Shown: positions 17,404-26,482, counted from the first letter of the stretch. The stretch: DNA of 36,332 bases from MGNI01 sp964353875 (GCA_964353875.1 CAYGXU010000021.1:1-36332); one strand, 5' to 3'. A program made the numbers and translations. The notes: generated by a model from the sequence alone, not told the origin.

Positions 17404-17896
17404 AATCCATTCCTTATAAAGATGGTCACGGAAGACTGACCGTCTCAATCAATCGCTATAAGTCAAAAGACAATCAGCACAACCTACCTCACCACTAAAA
17501 GGTTTATACAATATTAAACGGAATACCCCCATCGTTGCCAATCAATTCGATTGCGATTTTGATCTTCAGTTGTAGAAAAAAACGGGGGGGATCAATGATC
17601 CTCGCCCTATTGGTTTGTCTGCTTCACCGGATTGTGTGCTTGATCTGCCCGAAATGGATAGCTGTGTTCCGAATGGCATTGAGAGTATCAGGAGACTGAT
17701 GTGTATTTCGATGTCGAGTCCTTTTCACTACTTCCTCGTGCTAATAATCTCCCAAGTATATATCTGCTGCAGCCAGTTGAATCCCAATGTGGTAGCTGCC
17801 AAAATTCGTTAATACTCGGCTTGCCTTGCATACCTTCTTTACACTTGGAATGGACTCCAAGTACCTTTTAATCTGGCGGTTAAGTATCAACAAGGC
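17404..17896. other. Intergenic region, no gene recognised
   Basis: About 490 bases between two minus-strand genes. Short frames are present, but none has a ribosome binding site or a family pattern. A run of seven A, C and seven G occurs near 17577-17589. The part nearest 17404 should hold the promoter of the ABC1-family gene, but no convincing box pair was found. Confidence 0.45.
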
Positions 17897-20734
17897 TTAT
17901 GGTCCCGATGTTCTCCTCGCTTTAGAGGAGACCAACCACTTCATACTCTCCGCAACCAATGCCGGTACAAAAAGCAAGGGCAGGATGATTCGCCATTGCT
18001 CCCATAGTAGGGGCTCTGTATCGAAAATAGGCTGCAGAAAGGGCATATAGATCACAAGCATGAGCAATACCATGGAAGAAGCAACGGCGTAGAACATCCA
18101 TTTATTGCTGAAAATCCCGATCTTGAGTAACGGATAGCGTTCCGAGCGCGAGGTGAAGGCTCGAAACAACTCAGAAAAGGAGAGGGTGGCGAAGGCCATG
18201 GTCGCTGCCAACGCTGGGTGATCCGGATAGGAACTCCTTCCAATGAGATATGCACTCAGGGTGGTGCCCGCGATCGCCAGTGTTTGGACGAGAATTCCAA
18301 TTTGCATCAAGCGATTGATGATCGGTTCTTTGGGAGGGCGAGGCTTTTGATTCATCGTATCGGGATCGCCTTTCTCTGCACCCAAGGAGATTGCCGGTGC
18401 GCCATCTGTGATCAGGTTCAACCAAAGTAACTGGATCGGCGAGAGCGGTGAAGGGAGCCCAGCAACGATAGCAGAGAAAATAATCACAATTTCGGCCACA
18501 TTACACGAGAGAAGGTAATAAACAAACTTACGAATGTTGGAATAGATCACCCTCCCCTGCTCGACCGCGGCGACGATGCTGGCGTAGTTGTCATCGGTGA
18601 GCACCATGTCGGCCGTTTCCTTGGCCACGTCGGTGCCGGTGATCCCCATCGCCACCCCGATGTCCGCTCGTTTCAATGCAGGCGCGTCATTGACGCCATC
18701 TCCGGTCATTGCCACAACCTGTTGATTGGCTTTCAAAGCATCCACAATACGGACCTTATGCTCGGGTGAAACACGGGCGAAGACGCTCGTGTGCATTACT
18801 CGATCGTGCAAAGCCCGATCGTTCATCTCTTCAAGCTCGCGCCCGGTGAGCAATTGGTCTCCGGCTGCAAATAGGCCGATCTCTTCAGCAATTGCCCGCG
18901 CGGTGCTCGGATAATCACCTGTGATCATTACGGTGCGTATCCCGGCGCTGCGTGCTTTTTCGATAGCATGTTTGACCTCCGGACGTGCGGGATCGATCAT
19001 GCCGATCAAACCCACAAACGTCAGGTCGTGTTCCACGTTCTCAGGAGTGGCTTCATCGGGGATATCTTCTTCGACACGGTAAGCCACGCCGAGTACCCGT
19101 AACGCCTGTTTGGCCATAAGGTCATTTGCCGCTAGAATCTCCTTTTTCTTCTCCTCGGTAAGCAGCATGGCCTGGTCATCCATACATTGGTAGCGAGTGC
19201 ATAGGTCGAGGACCACATCCGGAGCACCTTTTGTCGCCGCCACCTCCCATTGATGGTACCGCCCGTCATAGAATGGGCTCACATCTTCTGGTCGGGGATA
19301 ATGGATTTTATGTACGGTTGTCATCCGTTTGCGGGTTGAGTCGAAGGGAATCTCATCAATCCGCGGGTAGGCTTTTTCCAATTCATCTCTTGGAGCCCCG
19401 GCCAAGGCGGCGGCCATAATCAAGGCTGCTTCGGTAGGATCGCCTATTGCGCGAACTTGGACACCTGCTCCATTTTCAGTCTCTTCATATATTTCCAGAA
19501 CGGCATCATTATCCAACGCTGCCACCCAGAGAGCAGTTGTTGAAGCGGGGTAATCCTTGAGCGCGACCTCCTCGCCATCGATGGAAAAAATGCCTCTCCT
19601 ATTCGCTCGATTTGAATTGACAGCAAACATGACCCCGTCAACCCAGATTTGCGTAACCGTCATCTGATTTTGGGTCAAGGTCCCCGTTTTGTCAGAACAT
19701 ATGACGGTCGTCGATCCAAGCGTTTCCACAGAGGCCAGCTTTCGTATAAGCGCATGACGACGAATCATCTCACGCATACCGATTGCTAACGTGATTGTCA
19801 CCACCGCTGGAAGCCCCTCCGGAATGGCCGCAACAGCAAGGCTCACTGCGACAAGGAACATTTCTACTGGCAAAATACCACGTATCCAACCAACGACAAA
19901 TATAATCGCGCATACTGCTAAAGCAGCCCCACCCAGTGTTTTACCTAGCTGGTCGAGGCGCTTTTGAAGCGGTGTGGCCTCCTCATGAACAGATTGCAGC
20001 ATGGCGGCGATCATGCCGATTTGTGTGTTCATGCCTGTGCTGACCACGACACCCTTGCCTCGCCCATAAGCCACCAGGGTGCCACTAAAAGCTGTGTTGT
20101 GACGGTCACCAAGAGGGATATCCTGACGAAGAACGACACGGGCGTCCTTCTCAACGGGTTCGGATTCCCCGGTCAGGGAAGCTTCCTCGATGCGCAGATT
20201 GACAGTCTCAACCAAACGCAAATCAGCCGGCACGTAATTTCCCGCTTCGAGCAGGACGAGATCGCCGGCGACCAACTCGCGTCCTGGAATCGTTAGACGA
20301 TGACCATCCCTAATAGCTTGTGCATCGGGCGCGGCCAGCTTCCGTAAAGCCGTCAATGCTTCTTCTGCGCGCTGCTCCTGAACAACTCCTAAGATCGCAT
20401 TTAACACAACAATCGCTAAGATCGCGACCGCTTCGATATAGTCTTGAAGTACAGCGGAGGCAATCGAGGCGACAATGAGGACAATTACAATGAAATTGTT
20501 GAATTGCGCTAGAACCATCTGTAAGAAGCTAATCCGGGGCGCCTCCTTCAACTCATTTGGCCCGAATTGTTCCAAACGCCGCTTGGCTTCTTCCGAGCTC
20601 AATCCCCGATCTGGTGCTGTATTAAGGATATGAAAAACCTCTCTGGCTTCTAAAGTATGCCAAGGATTTTCATCATCCGCGCCAAACGGCCTGCTCCCAT
20701 TTTCTTGATTGCTGTCGCCATGCTCATTTGCCAT
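17897..20734 (-). CDS. P2A-type cation ATPase, probable Ca2+ exporter
   Basis: A 945-residue P-type ATPase of the SERCA/PacL kind that pumps Ca2+ out of the cytosol. It has the cation ATPase N-domain, the TGES actuator loop (about 188-191), the helix-4 motif IPEGLP, the phosphorylated Asp348 in DKTGTLTQ, the hinge TGDGVNDAP and ten or so membrane helices. Helix 5 (CNVAEIV) and helix 6 (WLNLITDGAPA) keep the Asn/Glu and Asn/Thr/Asp residues that bind Ca2+ in SERCA, which favours Ca2+ over Na+/K+ or Mn2+. The frame extends to a GTG at 20800, with ATGs at 20764 and 20734. None has a strong ribosome binding site. I chose 20734 because the usual N-terminus begins soon after. Reasonable alternatives are 10-22 residues longer. 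Confidence 0.93.
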   Translation of the reverse strand: MANEHGDSNQENGSRPFGADDENPWHTLEAREVFHILNTAPDRGLSSEEAKRRLEQFGPNELKEAPRISFLQMVLAQFNNFIVIVLIVASIASAVLQDYIEAVAILAIVVLNAILGVVQEQRAEEALTALRKLAAPDAQAIRDGHRLTIPGRELVAGDLVLLEAGNYVPADLRLVETVNLRIEEASLTGESEPVEKDARVVLRQDIPLGDRHNTAFSGTLVAYGRGKGVVVSTGMNTQIGMIAAMLQSVHEEATPLQKRLDQLGKTLGGAALAVCAIIFVVGWIRGILPVEMFLVAVSLAVAAIPEGLPAVVTITLAIGMREMIRRHALIRKLASVETLGSTTVICSDKTGTLTQNQMTVTQIWVDGVMFAVNSNRANRRGIFSIDGEEVALKDYPASTTALWVAALDNDAVLEIYEETENGAGVQVRAIGDPTEAALIMAAALAGAPRDELEKAYPRIDEIPFDSTRKRMTTVHKIHYPRPEDVSPFYDGRYHQWEVAATKGAPDVVLDLCTRYQCMDDQAMLLTEEKKKEILAANDLMAKQALRVLGVAYRVEEDIPDEATPENVEHDLTFVGLIGMIDPARPEVKHAIEKARSAGIRTVMITGDYPSTARAIAEEIGLFAAGDQLLTGRELEEMNDRALHDRVMHTSVFARVSPEHKVRIVDALKANQQVVAMTGDGVNDAPALKRADIGVAMGITGTDVAKETADMVLTDDNYASIVAAVEQGRVIYSNIRKFVYYLLSCNVAEIVIIFSAIVAGLPSPLSPIQLLWLNLITDGAPAISLGAEKGDPDTMNQKPRPPKEPIINRLMQIGILVQTLAIAGTTLSAYLIGRSSYPDHPALAATMAFATLSFSELFRAFTSRSERYPLLKIGIFSNKWMFYAVASSMVLLMLVIYMPFLQPIFDTEPLLWEQWRIILPLLFVPALVAESMKWLVSSKARRTSGP

Positions 20735-21276
20735 AGATCGCTCTACAAGTAACCCTTTCGGCATGAATTTAGATAGTAGGCTGATTTTATCATGATGCAC
20801 ATCCCCATTCCCTGACAGCTATCTGACATGCGGGTCCCATTTCACACTAAAAATCATCATTCTTAACCATCCGAATAGAGTGGCTCGAGAGATGGGGGTG
20901 CTGCTACCTTTCTACAAAAATATCAAAGAGGACTGAGCATGAGGCTGCCCCCCGTTTATTCCGTTTGGCAATTCATGCCCACAACAAGCTATGAATATTC
21001 AGGCAATAGTGTAAAAGATGGATGAAGTAGGAAGAGAACATGTGCAGAAGAACTTCCTCACTATGCGCCCCATGAAAATTATTTTGAGACTATTTCTTAC
21101 ATCGAACTACCACACGGAAGAAGTATGAGTCTGCCCAATGCGGGTTTAAAAACGGGTCACTCGGAACTTGACAAGTGGTCCGTTCTATCTTGCATTCATC
21201 TGTGATTTGAACTACAAAGCTATTTTAAATGTGTTAATGATGCCGAACGTTCCTTTTCCTATGCGAGGTCCACTAC
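20735..21276. other. Divergent intergenic region with a possible promoter
   Basis: About 540 bases between the Ca2+ ATPase and the CPBP gene. A perfect TTGACA occurs on the plus strand at 21168-21173. At 17 bases beyond it is TGCATT (21191-21196), a weak -10 match, so only a tentative promoter for the CPBP gene can be suggested. No coding frame is supported. Confidence 0.4.
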
Positions 21277-22047
21277 ATGGGGAAACAACATCATAGAGCC
21301 ATTTTTGCTCTACTCGAGGTCCTGTTGCTCTTCCTGCCAGGACTTCCAGCCTATCTCTGGCTCTGGCCGAATGTGGAGGGGACCCAATGGCATCAACCCG
21401 TTCAAATCATTGTTTATCTGTACTTTCTTGTGGGTTGTCTGCTCATCGGTCTTCGGCGTTGGAATTTAAAGCAATTGGGACTCAATTGGGAGGGGCTTGG
21501 AATAAGCCTTCTGTCCGGTTTCGCGGTTCTATTGGGTCGTTATCTGATCTATATTGCTACCAGCCTCCCCGTCACCCTCCGGCCCTTTTCCCTCTCGCGG
21601 TTTGCTGGTGAGTTTCTATTCTATTTCGGAATGGTTGGGTTTATTGAGGAGCTCTTGTTTCGAGGTTTGATCTATCGCGCCTTCGAAGAATGGGGTGGCA
21701 TAAAACTCGCCATTTGGGGATCCACATTGGCCTTTGGTCTCTATCATCTTGGTGGACAAGGCCTGCTTGGCTTTCTGGGTACTGCCATATTAGGCCTGAT
21801 ATTTGCGGTTATTCGTTGGAGAGCGGGGGGGATTGTTGGTTTGATTTTGATTCACGGAATGATTGACATCCTGGCAATTGAGATCCAAACGCCTCTTGAT
21901 CCGCAGCAACTTCATCAGGTGCAGATCGAACAGCCTCTATTGATTGTCCTTGGCTATCTCCTTCTTCTGGGGCCTGTGCTCTACCTTTGGAAGCTGCATC
22001 CAAAAGCGAAATCCTCCATGGATGGAAGTGATCATCCCAACCAGTGA
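21277..22047 (+). CDS. CPBP-family intramembrane metalloprotease (CAAX-type)
   Basis: A 256-residue polytopic membrane protein with about seven hydrophobic segments. The CPBP (Abi/Rce1-like) motifs are complete: EELLFRG with Glu124-Glu125 and Arg129, FGLYH with Phe153 and His157, and HGMID with His193 and Asp197. These form the metal-binding and catalytic site in the membrane. In bacteria such proteins are linked to prenyl-protein-like processing, bacteriocin maturation or immunity, but no bacteriocin gene is visible here. GAGG about eight bases upstream supports the ATG. The gene converges on the TspO-like gene. Confidence 0.92.
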   Translation: MGKQHHRAIFALLEVLLLFLPGLPAYLWLWPNVEGTQWHQPVQIIVYLYFLVGCLLIGLRRWNLKQLGLNWEGLGISLLSGFAVLLGRYLIYIATSLPVTLRPFSLSRFAGEFLFYFGMVGFIEELLFRGLIYRAFEEWGGIKLAIWGSTLAFGLYHLGGQGLLGFLGTAILGLIFAVIRWRAGGIVGLILIHGMIDILAIEIQTPLDPQQLHQVQIEQPLLIVLGYLLLLGPVLYLWKLHPKAKSSMDGSDHPNQ

Positions 22048-22087
22048 TCCATAGTGATTTTAAGATGATTGATAGCGCTTCAATATC

Positions 22088-22124
22088 TTGGGGCTGTCAA
22101 AATAAGTTTGATGGACTGCCCCAA
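22088..22124. repeat. Inverted repeat next to the assembly gap
   Basis: TTGGGGC (22088-22094) and GCCCCAA (22118-22124) enclose 23 bases, with a further weak TGTCAAA/TTTGAT match inside. It sits three bases before the N run. It may be a hairpin between convergent genes. The word GGGGCTGTCAAAATAAGT also resembles the terminal repeats of some insertion sequences, by recollection only. Confidence 0.45.
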
Positions 22125-22127
22125 ATC

Positions 22128-22227
22128 NNNNNNNNNNNNNNNNNNNNNNNNNNNNNNNNNNNNNNNNNNNNNNNNNNNNNNNNNNNNNNNNNNNNNNNNN
22201 NNNNNNNNNNNNNNNNNNNNNNNNNNN
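22128..22227. other. Assembly gap of 100 N
   Basis: Exactly 100 consecutive N, the standard placeholder for a scaffold join of unknown length. Any reading frame carried across it is arbitrary. It truncates the TspO-like gene. Confidence 0.98.
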
Positions 22228-22878
22228 AGCGATCCCAATGAAAGCCCACAAGATGACCAGCACATAAGCCACATCATAGCGCGTTAGATGCACGGCTCCG
22301 GCAACGACAACACCCACCGCCAGCATGATTAAAGCCCAGATTTGGTTAGAAATGCCCCAACCTCCCCACCCCAAATACTCTAATAACGAAGTGACATTGG
22401 CGATGGTTGCCACAGTGATCCATCCCAAGTAAATACTGAAGGGTACATCCACGAACCATTTTTCCGCAGCCTTTACTCGCGAGCGACCGATGTCCAGACG
22501 TAGATAAATCGCAATCAATGAAATAAGAAGGATCAACATCGCTACAAGCGTGATGGGGAAGAGTTCGTAATGCCAGAGGAAGATCCAGGCGCTATTGGCC
22601 AATGATCCCAAAACAAACCAGGCTCCGATCTTTCGCAGGCGTGGATTCTCCCTCTGTGCTGGTAATAGCTGATAGATTGCAAAAGCAATGAGGGCTAAAT
22701 AAATCACTCCCCAAATCGAGAATACATACCCTGCCGGCACAAAATAAACCTGGAATCGATCGGAGATCTCTCCCGTCGTCTGCCCATTGATCGGTAAGGC
22801 GTTGGCCAAAACATTCACCGTAATCGTTACAATCACAGCGATCAAAACTACAATCTGTCTGAGTTTGTCCGCTTTCAT
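22228..22878 (-). CDS. TspO/MBR-like tryptophan-rich membrane protein, 3' end lost in gap
   Basis: The first 217 residues of a polytopic membrane protein resembling the tryptophan-rich sensory protein (TspO/MBR) group. Typical features are the Trp-rich helices VFSIWGVIYLALIAFAIY, SAWIFLWHYELFPITL and IYLGWITVATIANV. Members often run to about 250-270 residues, so one more helix or so should follow; it lies inside or beyond the N gap. The apparent continuation into 22060-22127 encodes a polar segment unlike the family, so I do not include it. A longer 5' frame to 22935 is possible, but GGAGGAG just upstream of the ATG at 22878 fixes the start. The role is probably ligand or tetrapyrrole/lipid related, as for the family. 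It follows the DUF1475/DUF2878 genes on the same strand. Confidence 0.8.
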
Positions 22879-23042
22879 TGCGCTCCTCCAAAATAAGAAT
22901 GACAGTCGTTCTATAAATTCATAACCCCCTGACACCCCGATTGTTTCGAATTTTCCTTATCAAGATGGTATTTTATTTCCTTGTTTGAGGTAACATCCCC
23001 TACCCGCAATGATCTCCAGGCATATCACGAGATCCGATTTTT

Positions 23043-23300
23043 TCACTCTGCCTTAGGAAGTATTTTTTCAGTTACCATCCGCTTCGCCAACCAGGCTAAC
23101 AATGGCACCACGAGACCCCAAACAACAGCCAACACGAGAACGGTGAGCAAAAAGTCTTGATTAAACTCAATCGCACCCAAGCGCCCCCCGGCCACATAGC
23201 TCAAAGGTCCGAAGACCGCGCCTAGGAGCGCCGCTACCAGATACCGACCTTGCAACCACTTGAGAGTACCGTTCAAGGAGGTTGAAAAAAGCAGCCACAT
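23043..23300 (-). CDS. DUF2878-like membrane protein, 5'-truncated
   Basis: An 86-residue product that matches, from memory of the family, only the C-terminal half of DUF2878 (TSLNGTLKWLQGR then AALLGAVFGPLSYVAGGRLGAIEF and a last hydrophobic helix). Full-length members are near 160-170 residues, so roughly the first 80 are missing. The open frame continues upstream to 23429, but that part overlaps the DUF1475 gene and does not look like the family. The ATG at 23300 lies five bases after the DUF1475 stop, with GGGAGAGTGG upstream, so it may still be translated as a shortened protein. It is either a remnant after a deletion that fused two neighbours or a naturally short variant; the first seems likelier. 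Confidence 0.6.
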   Translation of the reverse strand: MWLLFSTSLNGTLKWLQGRYLVAALLGAVFGPLSYVAGGRLGAIEFNQDFLLTVLVLAVVWGLVVPLLAWLAKRMVTEKILPKAE

Positions 23301-23305
23301 GGCGT

Positions 23306-23641
23306 TTATCCACTCTCCCACCTGTGCCCCATCAAAAAGCGTCTCCAGTTTCCTCCACTGGAATAGAGGGCGACCAGGGTATAAAAACTGGCGGTGAAGA
23401 AACCCAACACCATCATCAGAAGGACCCAACCCGCTGCACGAAATCGTGATTTTTCCCGATATACAATCCAGGCTGAGAAGAGGACAAAACCTACGTACAA
23501 ATCAACCAGGGAGACGATTCCCCAGGGCATCGACATGAGAATCTTGCCCTCCTCGAAAAAGTCACCGATAACAAAACCGTACACCAACACTGCGGTCATT
23601 GAGAACAAACCGATCCAGGCCAGCGCCTTGGCAATTCTCAT
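23306..23641 (-). CDS. DUF1475 family membrane protein
   Basis: A 111-residue membrane protein with three hydrophobic segments. It matches DUF1475 by its MPWGIVSLVDLYVGFVLFSAW core and by its terminal NWRRFLMG. The length is normal for the family. GAGGA four to five bases upstream supports the ATG. It is followed almost directly by the truncated DUF2878-like gene. DUF1475, DUF2878 and DUF1295 genes are often neighbours in bacterial clusters linked to fatty-acid or membrane-lipid modification, and DUF1295 lies just upstream here. The biochemical function is not known. Confidence 0.82.
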   Translation of the reverse strand: MRIAKALAWIGLFSMTAVLVYGFVIGDFFEEGKILMSMPWGIVSLVDLYVGFVLFSAWIVYREKSRFRAAGWVLLMMVLGFFTASFYTLVALYSSGGNWRRFLMGHRWESG

Positions 23642-23871
23642 TTTTCCTCATCTCCTCTCATATTGATCTTTTTATGTTTTCTGAAGACTCTAGACTCTTC
23701 GATAACAAGTTACGCATAGACCTGTGCACACTGCGTGGAACCTCCCCCACCGCGTTGGATCGTGACTTTGCTTTCGATGATCATCGATCCTAGCCGCAAC
23801 CAGATATGCCCGACAATCCCCTGAAGTCTCCGCGCAATGTTCTTGAACCCGCCGAGAGGGGGGTTAGTTCC

Positions 23872-24672
23872 TCATAATGCTTTCGCAACCTTATTCTTGC
23901 GTGGAAACCAGGGGATGAAGGCATTGGTATTGGCGATATATTCTTCATAGCCAGGTTTGGCTTCTTTTAGACTCTTTTCGAGTAATGCTACGCCGGTGAC
24001 GCGCAGGAGTAGCAAGGTCATCAAGGCTGGGCTGAAAATCGTCACCCACCCCCAAGGCGTCGAGGCGGCGATGAGGAAGTAGCCCCACCACTGAGCGGCG
24101 TCCCCAAAATAATTAGGATGGCGGGTATATCGCCAAACGCCTGTGGTGAGTAGTTTTCCTTTATTGCCCGGATCGGCCTTGAATCGTGCCAATTGCCAGT
24201 CTCCTATGGCTTCGAAAAAGAAACCGATTACCCAGATCGCTATCCCGGCATAATCCAACACAATAAGATGGTCAGGTGTCGTATGATAATGAGGGAAGAG
24301 CAAGGGCGCCCCAATGACCCACATGATGACGCCCTGAAAAAGGAAAACCTTAAGGAAGCTTTGCCACCACCACGTGCGCCCAGCCTTCACCCGCATCGCT
24401 TGGTAACGAAAGTCCTCTGCCTTTCCCCAATTACGCCTAAGGATGTAAAAGGTAAGCCGTAAGCCCCAGATCGTCACCAGAACACTGATCAACCATTTTC
24501 TGGCAGGGAAACCTTCCGGCGCCAACGCAAAGTAGACCCAGTTGGTCATGACAAAACCCGCGCCCCAAAAGATATCGACGATACTGGAATTCTTCAGGAA
24601 CAAGCTGATCAGCCATAGGAGCGTCATAAATCCCAGGATAATTAAACCCGCATAGAGATAAATTTCGATCAT
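23872..24672 (-). CDS. DUF1295 family membrane protein (steroid 5-alpha reductase-like fold)
   Basis: A 266-residue polytopic membrane protein. It carries the DUF1295 pattern: an N-terminal SSIVDIFWGAGF, a central WGLRLTFYILRRNWGKAEDFRY, and a C-terminal GVWRYTRHPNYFGDAAQWWGYF that resembles the NADPH-binding region of steroid 5-alpha reductase and isoprenylcysteine methyltransferase relatives. That relationship suggests a lipid reductase or methyltransferase, not proven. The open frame runs further upstream to 24768 inside the DegV gene, but AGGGAGG three bases before the ATG at 24672 decides the start. It lies 28 bases after DegV, so the two form an operon. Confidence 0.9.
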   Translation of the reverse strand: MIEIYLYAGLIILGFMTLLWLISLFLKNSSIVDIFWGAGFVMTNWVYFALAPEGFPARKWLISVLVTIWGLRLTFYILRRNWGKAEDFRYQAMRVKAGRTWWWQSFLKVFLFQGVIMWVIGAPLLFPHYHTTPDHLIVLDYAGIAIWVIGFFFEAIGDWQLARFKADPGNKGKLLTTGVWRYTRHPNYFGDAAQWWGYFLIAASTPWGWVTIFSPALMTLLLLRVTGVALLEKSLKEAKPGYEEYIANTNAFIPWFPRKNKVAKAL

Positions 24673-24700
24673 GGTCCTCCCTGTCCGTTCTGTTTTTATG

Positions 24701-25549
24701 CTACCCTTGTGAGGAACGAGCTGAGACGCAGGCGAAGCCGATGGCGCGTGGGCCGATATGCGCTCCAATCACGGGGGTAATATCCACCGATGGAATCACT
24801 CCCTCCGGTAGAACGTGGGCAACTTTCGCAAGCAGCTTTTTAGCCTGTTCATGCGCATGGGTATGCACCAATGCGACTCGTTCCAAAGGAGCCCTCTCCA
24901 CCAATAAATGGATGAGCCGATTGAAAGCCCCGTTTGAAGTCCTCACTTTCTCTGAAGTGGGATTTCCCGCATGCATCTTCAACAAAGGTTTAATTTGCAG
25001 CAGGCTTCCGAAACTCGAAACGAGACCATTCACACGGCCACTGCGCCGCAGAAATTCAAGGGTATCCAATGCGGCGAAGACGTGCGTGCGATTGATCTGA
25101 TCCTCCAATGCGGGAAGAATCTGAGCCAGCGAGGCCCCCTCAGCAGCCATCTTCGCAGCTGTCTCGACCAGAAAACCCGTTCCCAGGCTGAGTTGTTGTG
25201 AGTCGAACACCATCACGGGGACGGAAGTGGTTTCTCTGGCGGCCAAAGTGGCAACCTCTAAGATCGCACTCAAGCTTTTAGAAATGTGGATTGAGATGAT
25301 CTGCGAGGCTCCTTGGCGCGCCAGACTTTCATATGCTTGTTGGAAGACGTCCACGCCTGGTGCTGCTGTCGTAGGTGTGTGATTGTAATCGGGCAATCTC
25401 CGATAGAATTCCTCCCGTGTCAGATCGACGCCATCCAGAAAACTCTCTCCGGCAGCGTGAATGTAGAGCGGGATGACGCGGATGTCGTATTTCTTAATCA
25501 CCTCTTCGGGCAAATCGCATGTGCTGTCGGTTACAACTTTTACAAGCAT
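24701..25549 (-). CDS. DegV family fatty-acid-binding protein (FakB-like)
   Basis: A 282-residue cytosolic DegV protein. In Firmicutes, DegV proteins (FakB) hold a fatty acid for phosphorylation by FakA. The N-terminal VVTDSTCDLP motif, the TTAAPG loop and the HISKSLSA segment that contact the fatty-acid carboxylate are all present. The C-terminal part has the usual VAHVLP and IGAHIGPRAIGFA. The open frame reaches a TTG at 25561, but GAGGAG four bases before the ATG at 25549 is decisive. No FakA kinase gene is visible. The following DUF1295 gene, 28 bases away, may act in the same membrane-lipid context. Confidence 0.93.
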   Translation of the reverse strand: MLVKVVTDSTCDLPEEVIKKYDIRVIPLYIHAAGESFLDGVDLTREEFYRRLPDYNHTPTTAAPGVDVFQQAYESLARQGASQIISIHISKSLSAILEVATLAARETTSVPVMVFDSQQLSLGTGFLVETAAKMAAEGASLAQILPALEDQINRTHVFAALDTLEFLRRSGRVNGLVSSFGSLLQIKPLLKMHAGNPTSEKVRTSNGAFNRLIHLLVERAPLERVALVHTHAHEQAKKLLAKVAHVLPEGVIPSVDITPVIGAHIGPRAIGFACVSARSSQG

Positions 25550-25894
25550 GTCACTCCTCAAGGGTTTTATTTCGATGATCTATATCGTGTGCGTCCATTG
25601 GCTCGGGGGCTGGATAAGTAACCCCTGCTGCATTGAGGTTTAGATTAGAAGCTGACAGTGAGATCACTCGATTAATGATCGTATTTTACTTCATTATGTA
25701 TAATATTTATATTAATAATCTTATTTATCCGCAATCGGTTCCCGAGATCAAGAAAACATTAAAGGAGATATGAGGAAGCGAATGTCATCTAGAATTTTTA
25801 GCATGATTGAATAGCCTGAAGGAAGACATTGCCGGCATCATCAAAATAAGCGCTGGCTGACCTCACGCTCAGACTATTCGCTCTGCTGCTGAGA
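25550..25894. other. Intergenic region upstream of DegV
   Basis: About 345 bases with no supported frame. Bases 25675-25735 are very AT-rich and contain the promoter candidate listed separately. The remainder shows nothing I can assign. Confidence 0.5.
25706..25734 (-). promoter_or_regulatory. Candidate sigma-70 promoter for the DegV-DUF1295 unit
   Basis: On the minus strand, TTGCGG (25734-25729) is followed after exactly 17 bases by TATAAA (25711-25706). The -10 box matches five of six consensus bases; the -35 box matches only three. It lies about 155 bases upstream of the DegV start in a markedly AT-rich stretch. Confidence 0.4.
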
Positions 25895-26482
25895 TCACCT
25901 TCCTTCCTTTGTCAATATGAACTCCGATTTCAGGATCGCATACATCTCAAGGTCTTCAAATTCGCCCCATTTCAAGACATGCTTTCGCCTTCGTCCCTCA
26001 TGTGTCATCCCAATCTTCTCCATCACCCGTCCTGAGGCCGGGTTTCGGCTGAGGTGCATGGCGCAGACTCGATTCAAACCCAGTCTTTCAAAACCATAGT
26101 GTAGAACTTCTTGAGCCGCTTCTGTGCAATAGCCTCGATTCCAATAGGGTTTTCCAATCCAATAGCCCAGCTCGGCATGGGCATGTTCCTGATTCACGGT
26201 CAGACCAATGGCTCCAATCAGTTCGCCACTCGAATGAAGGACGATAGCGAGACTGATCAATTCCCCCTTGACGAATCCCTCCTGGTGAGTCTTTATCCAG
26301 GCTTCTGCCATGCCCTCCTCATAAGGATGGGGGATATTCAACGTATTTGAGGCGATATCCTTCTCCCCAGCCAGCAGTTGAACCCTGGTGGCGTCTTCCA
26401 GGGTGAATGCTCGCAGCAGCAGTCGCTTAGTTTCCAACCTCGGGATTTCACCGTTTTGATTTTCAACCGCATGATTGCTCAT
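25895..26482 (-). CDS. GNAT N-acetyltransferase, RimJ/RimL type
   Basis: A 195-residue acetyltransferase that moves an acetyl group from acetyl-CoA to an amine. The RimJ/RimL features are the start of the domain at RLETKRLLLRAFTLEDA, the strand AELGYWIGKPYWNRGYCTEA with the acetyl-CoA loop, LGLNRVCAMHLSRNPAS and the ending GRRRKHVLKWGEFEDLEMYAIL. The length is usual. GGGGAG about eight bases upstream supports the ATG. It may acetylate a ribosomal protein N-terminus or a small amine; the substrate cannot be told. It stands alone with gaps of over 200 bases on both sides. Confidence 0.92.
   Translation of the reverse strand: MSNHAVENQNGEIPRLETKRLLLRAFTLEDATRVQLLAGEKDIASNTLNIPHPYEEGMAEAWIKTHQEGFVKGELISLAIVLHSSGELIGAIGLTVNQEHAHAELGYWIGKPYWNRGYCTEAAQEVLHYGFERLGLNRVCAMHLSRNPASGRVMEKIGMTHEGRRRKHVLKWGEFEDLEMYAILKSEFILTKEGR

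Noticed and set aside
17404..17448. Longer TTG starts for the ABC1 kinase (17448), DegV (25561) and NUDIX (27690) genes
   Set aside because: In each case a downstream ATG fits the family better, with a clear ribosome binding site for the first two and a weak one for NUDIX.
22060..22227. Continuation of the TspO-like protein through the N gap to 22060
   Set aside because: The frame across 100 N is arbitrary, and the residues beyond it are polar and unlike the family's last helix.
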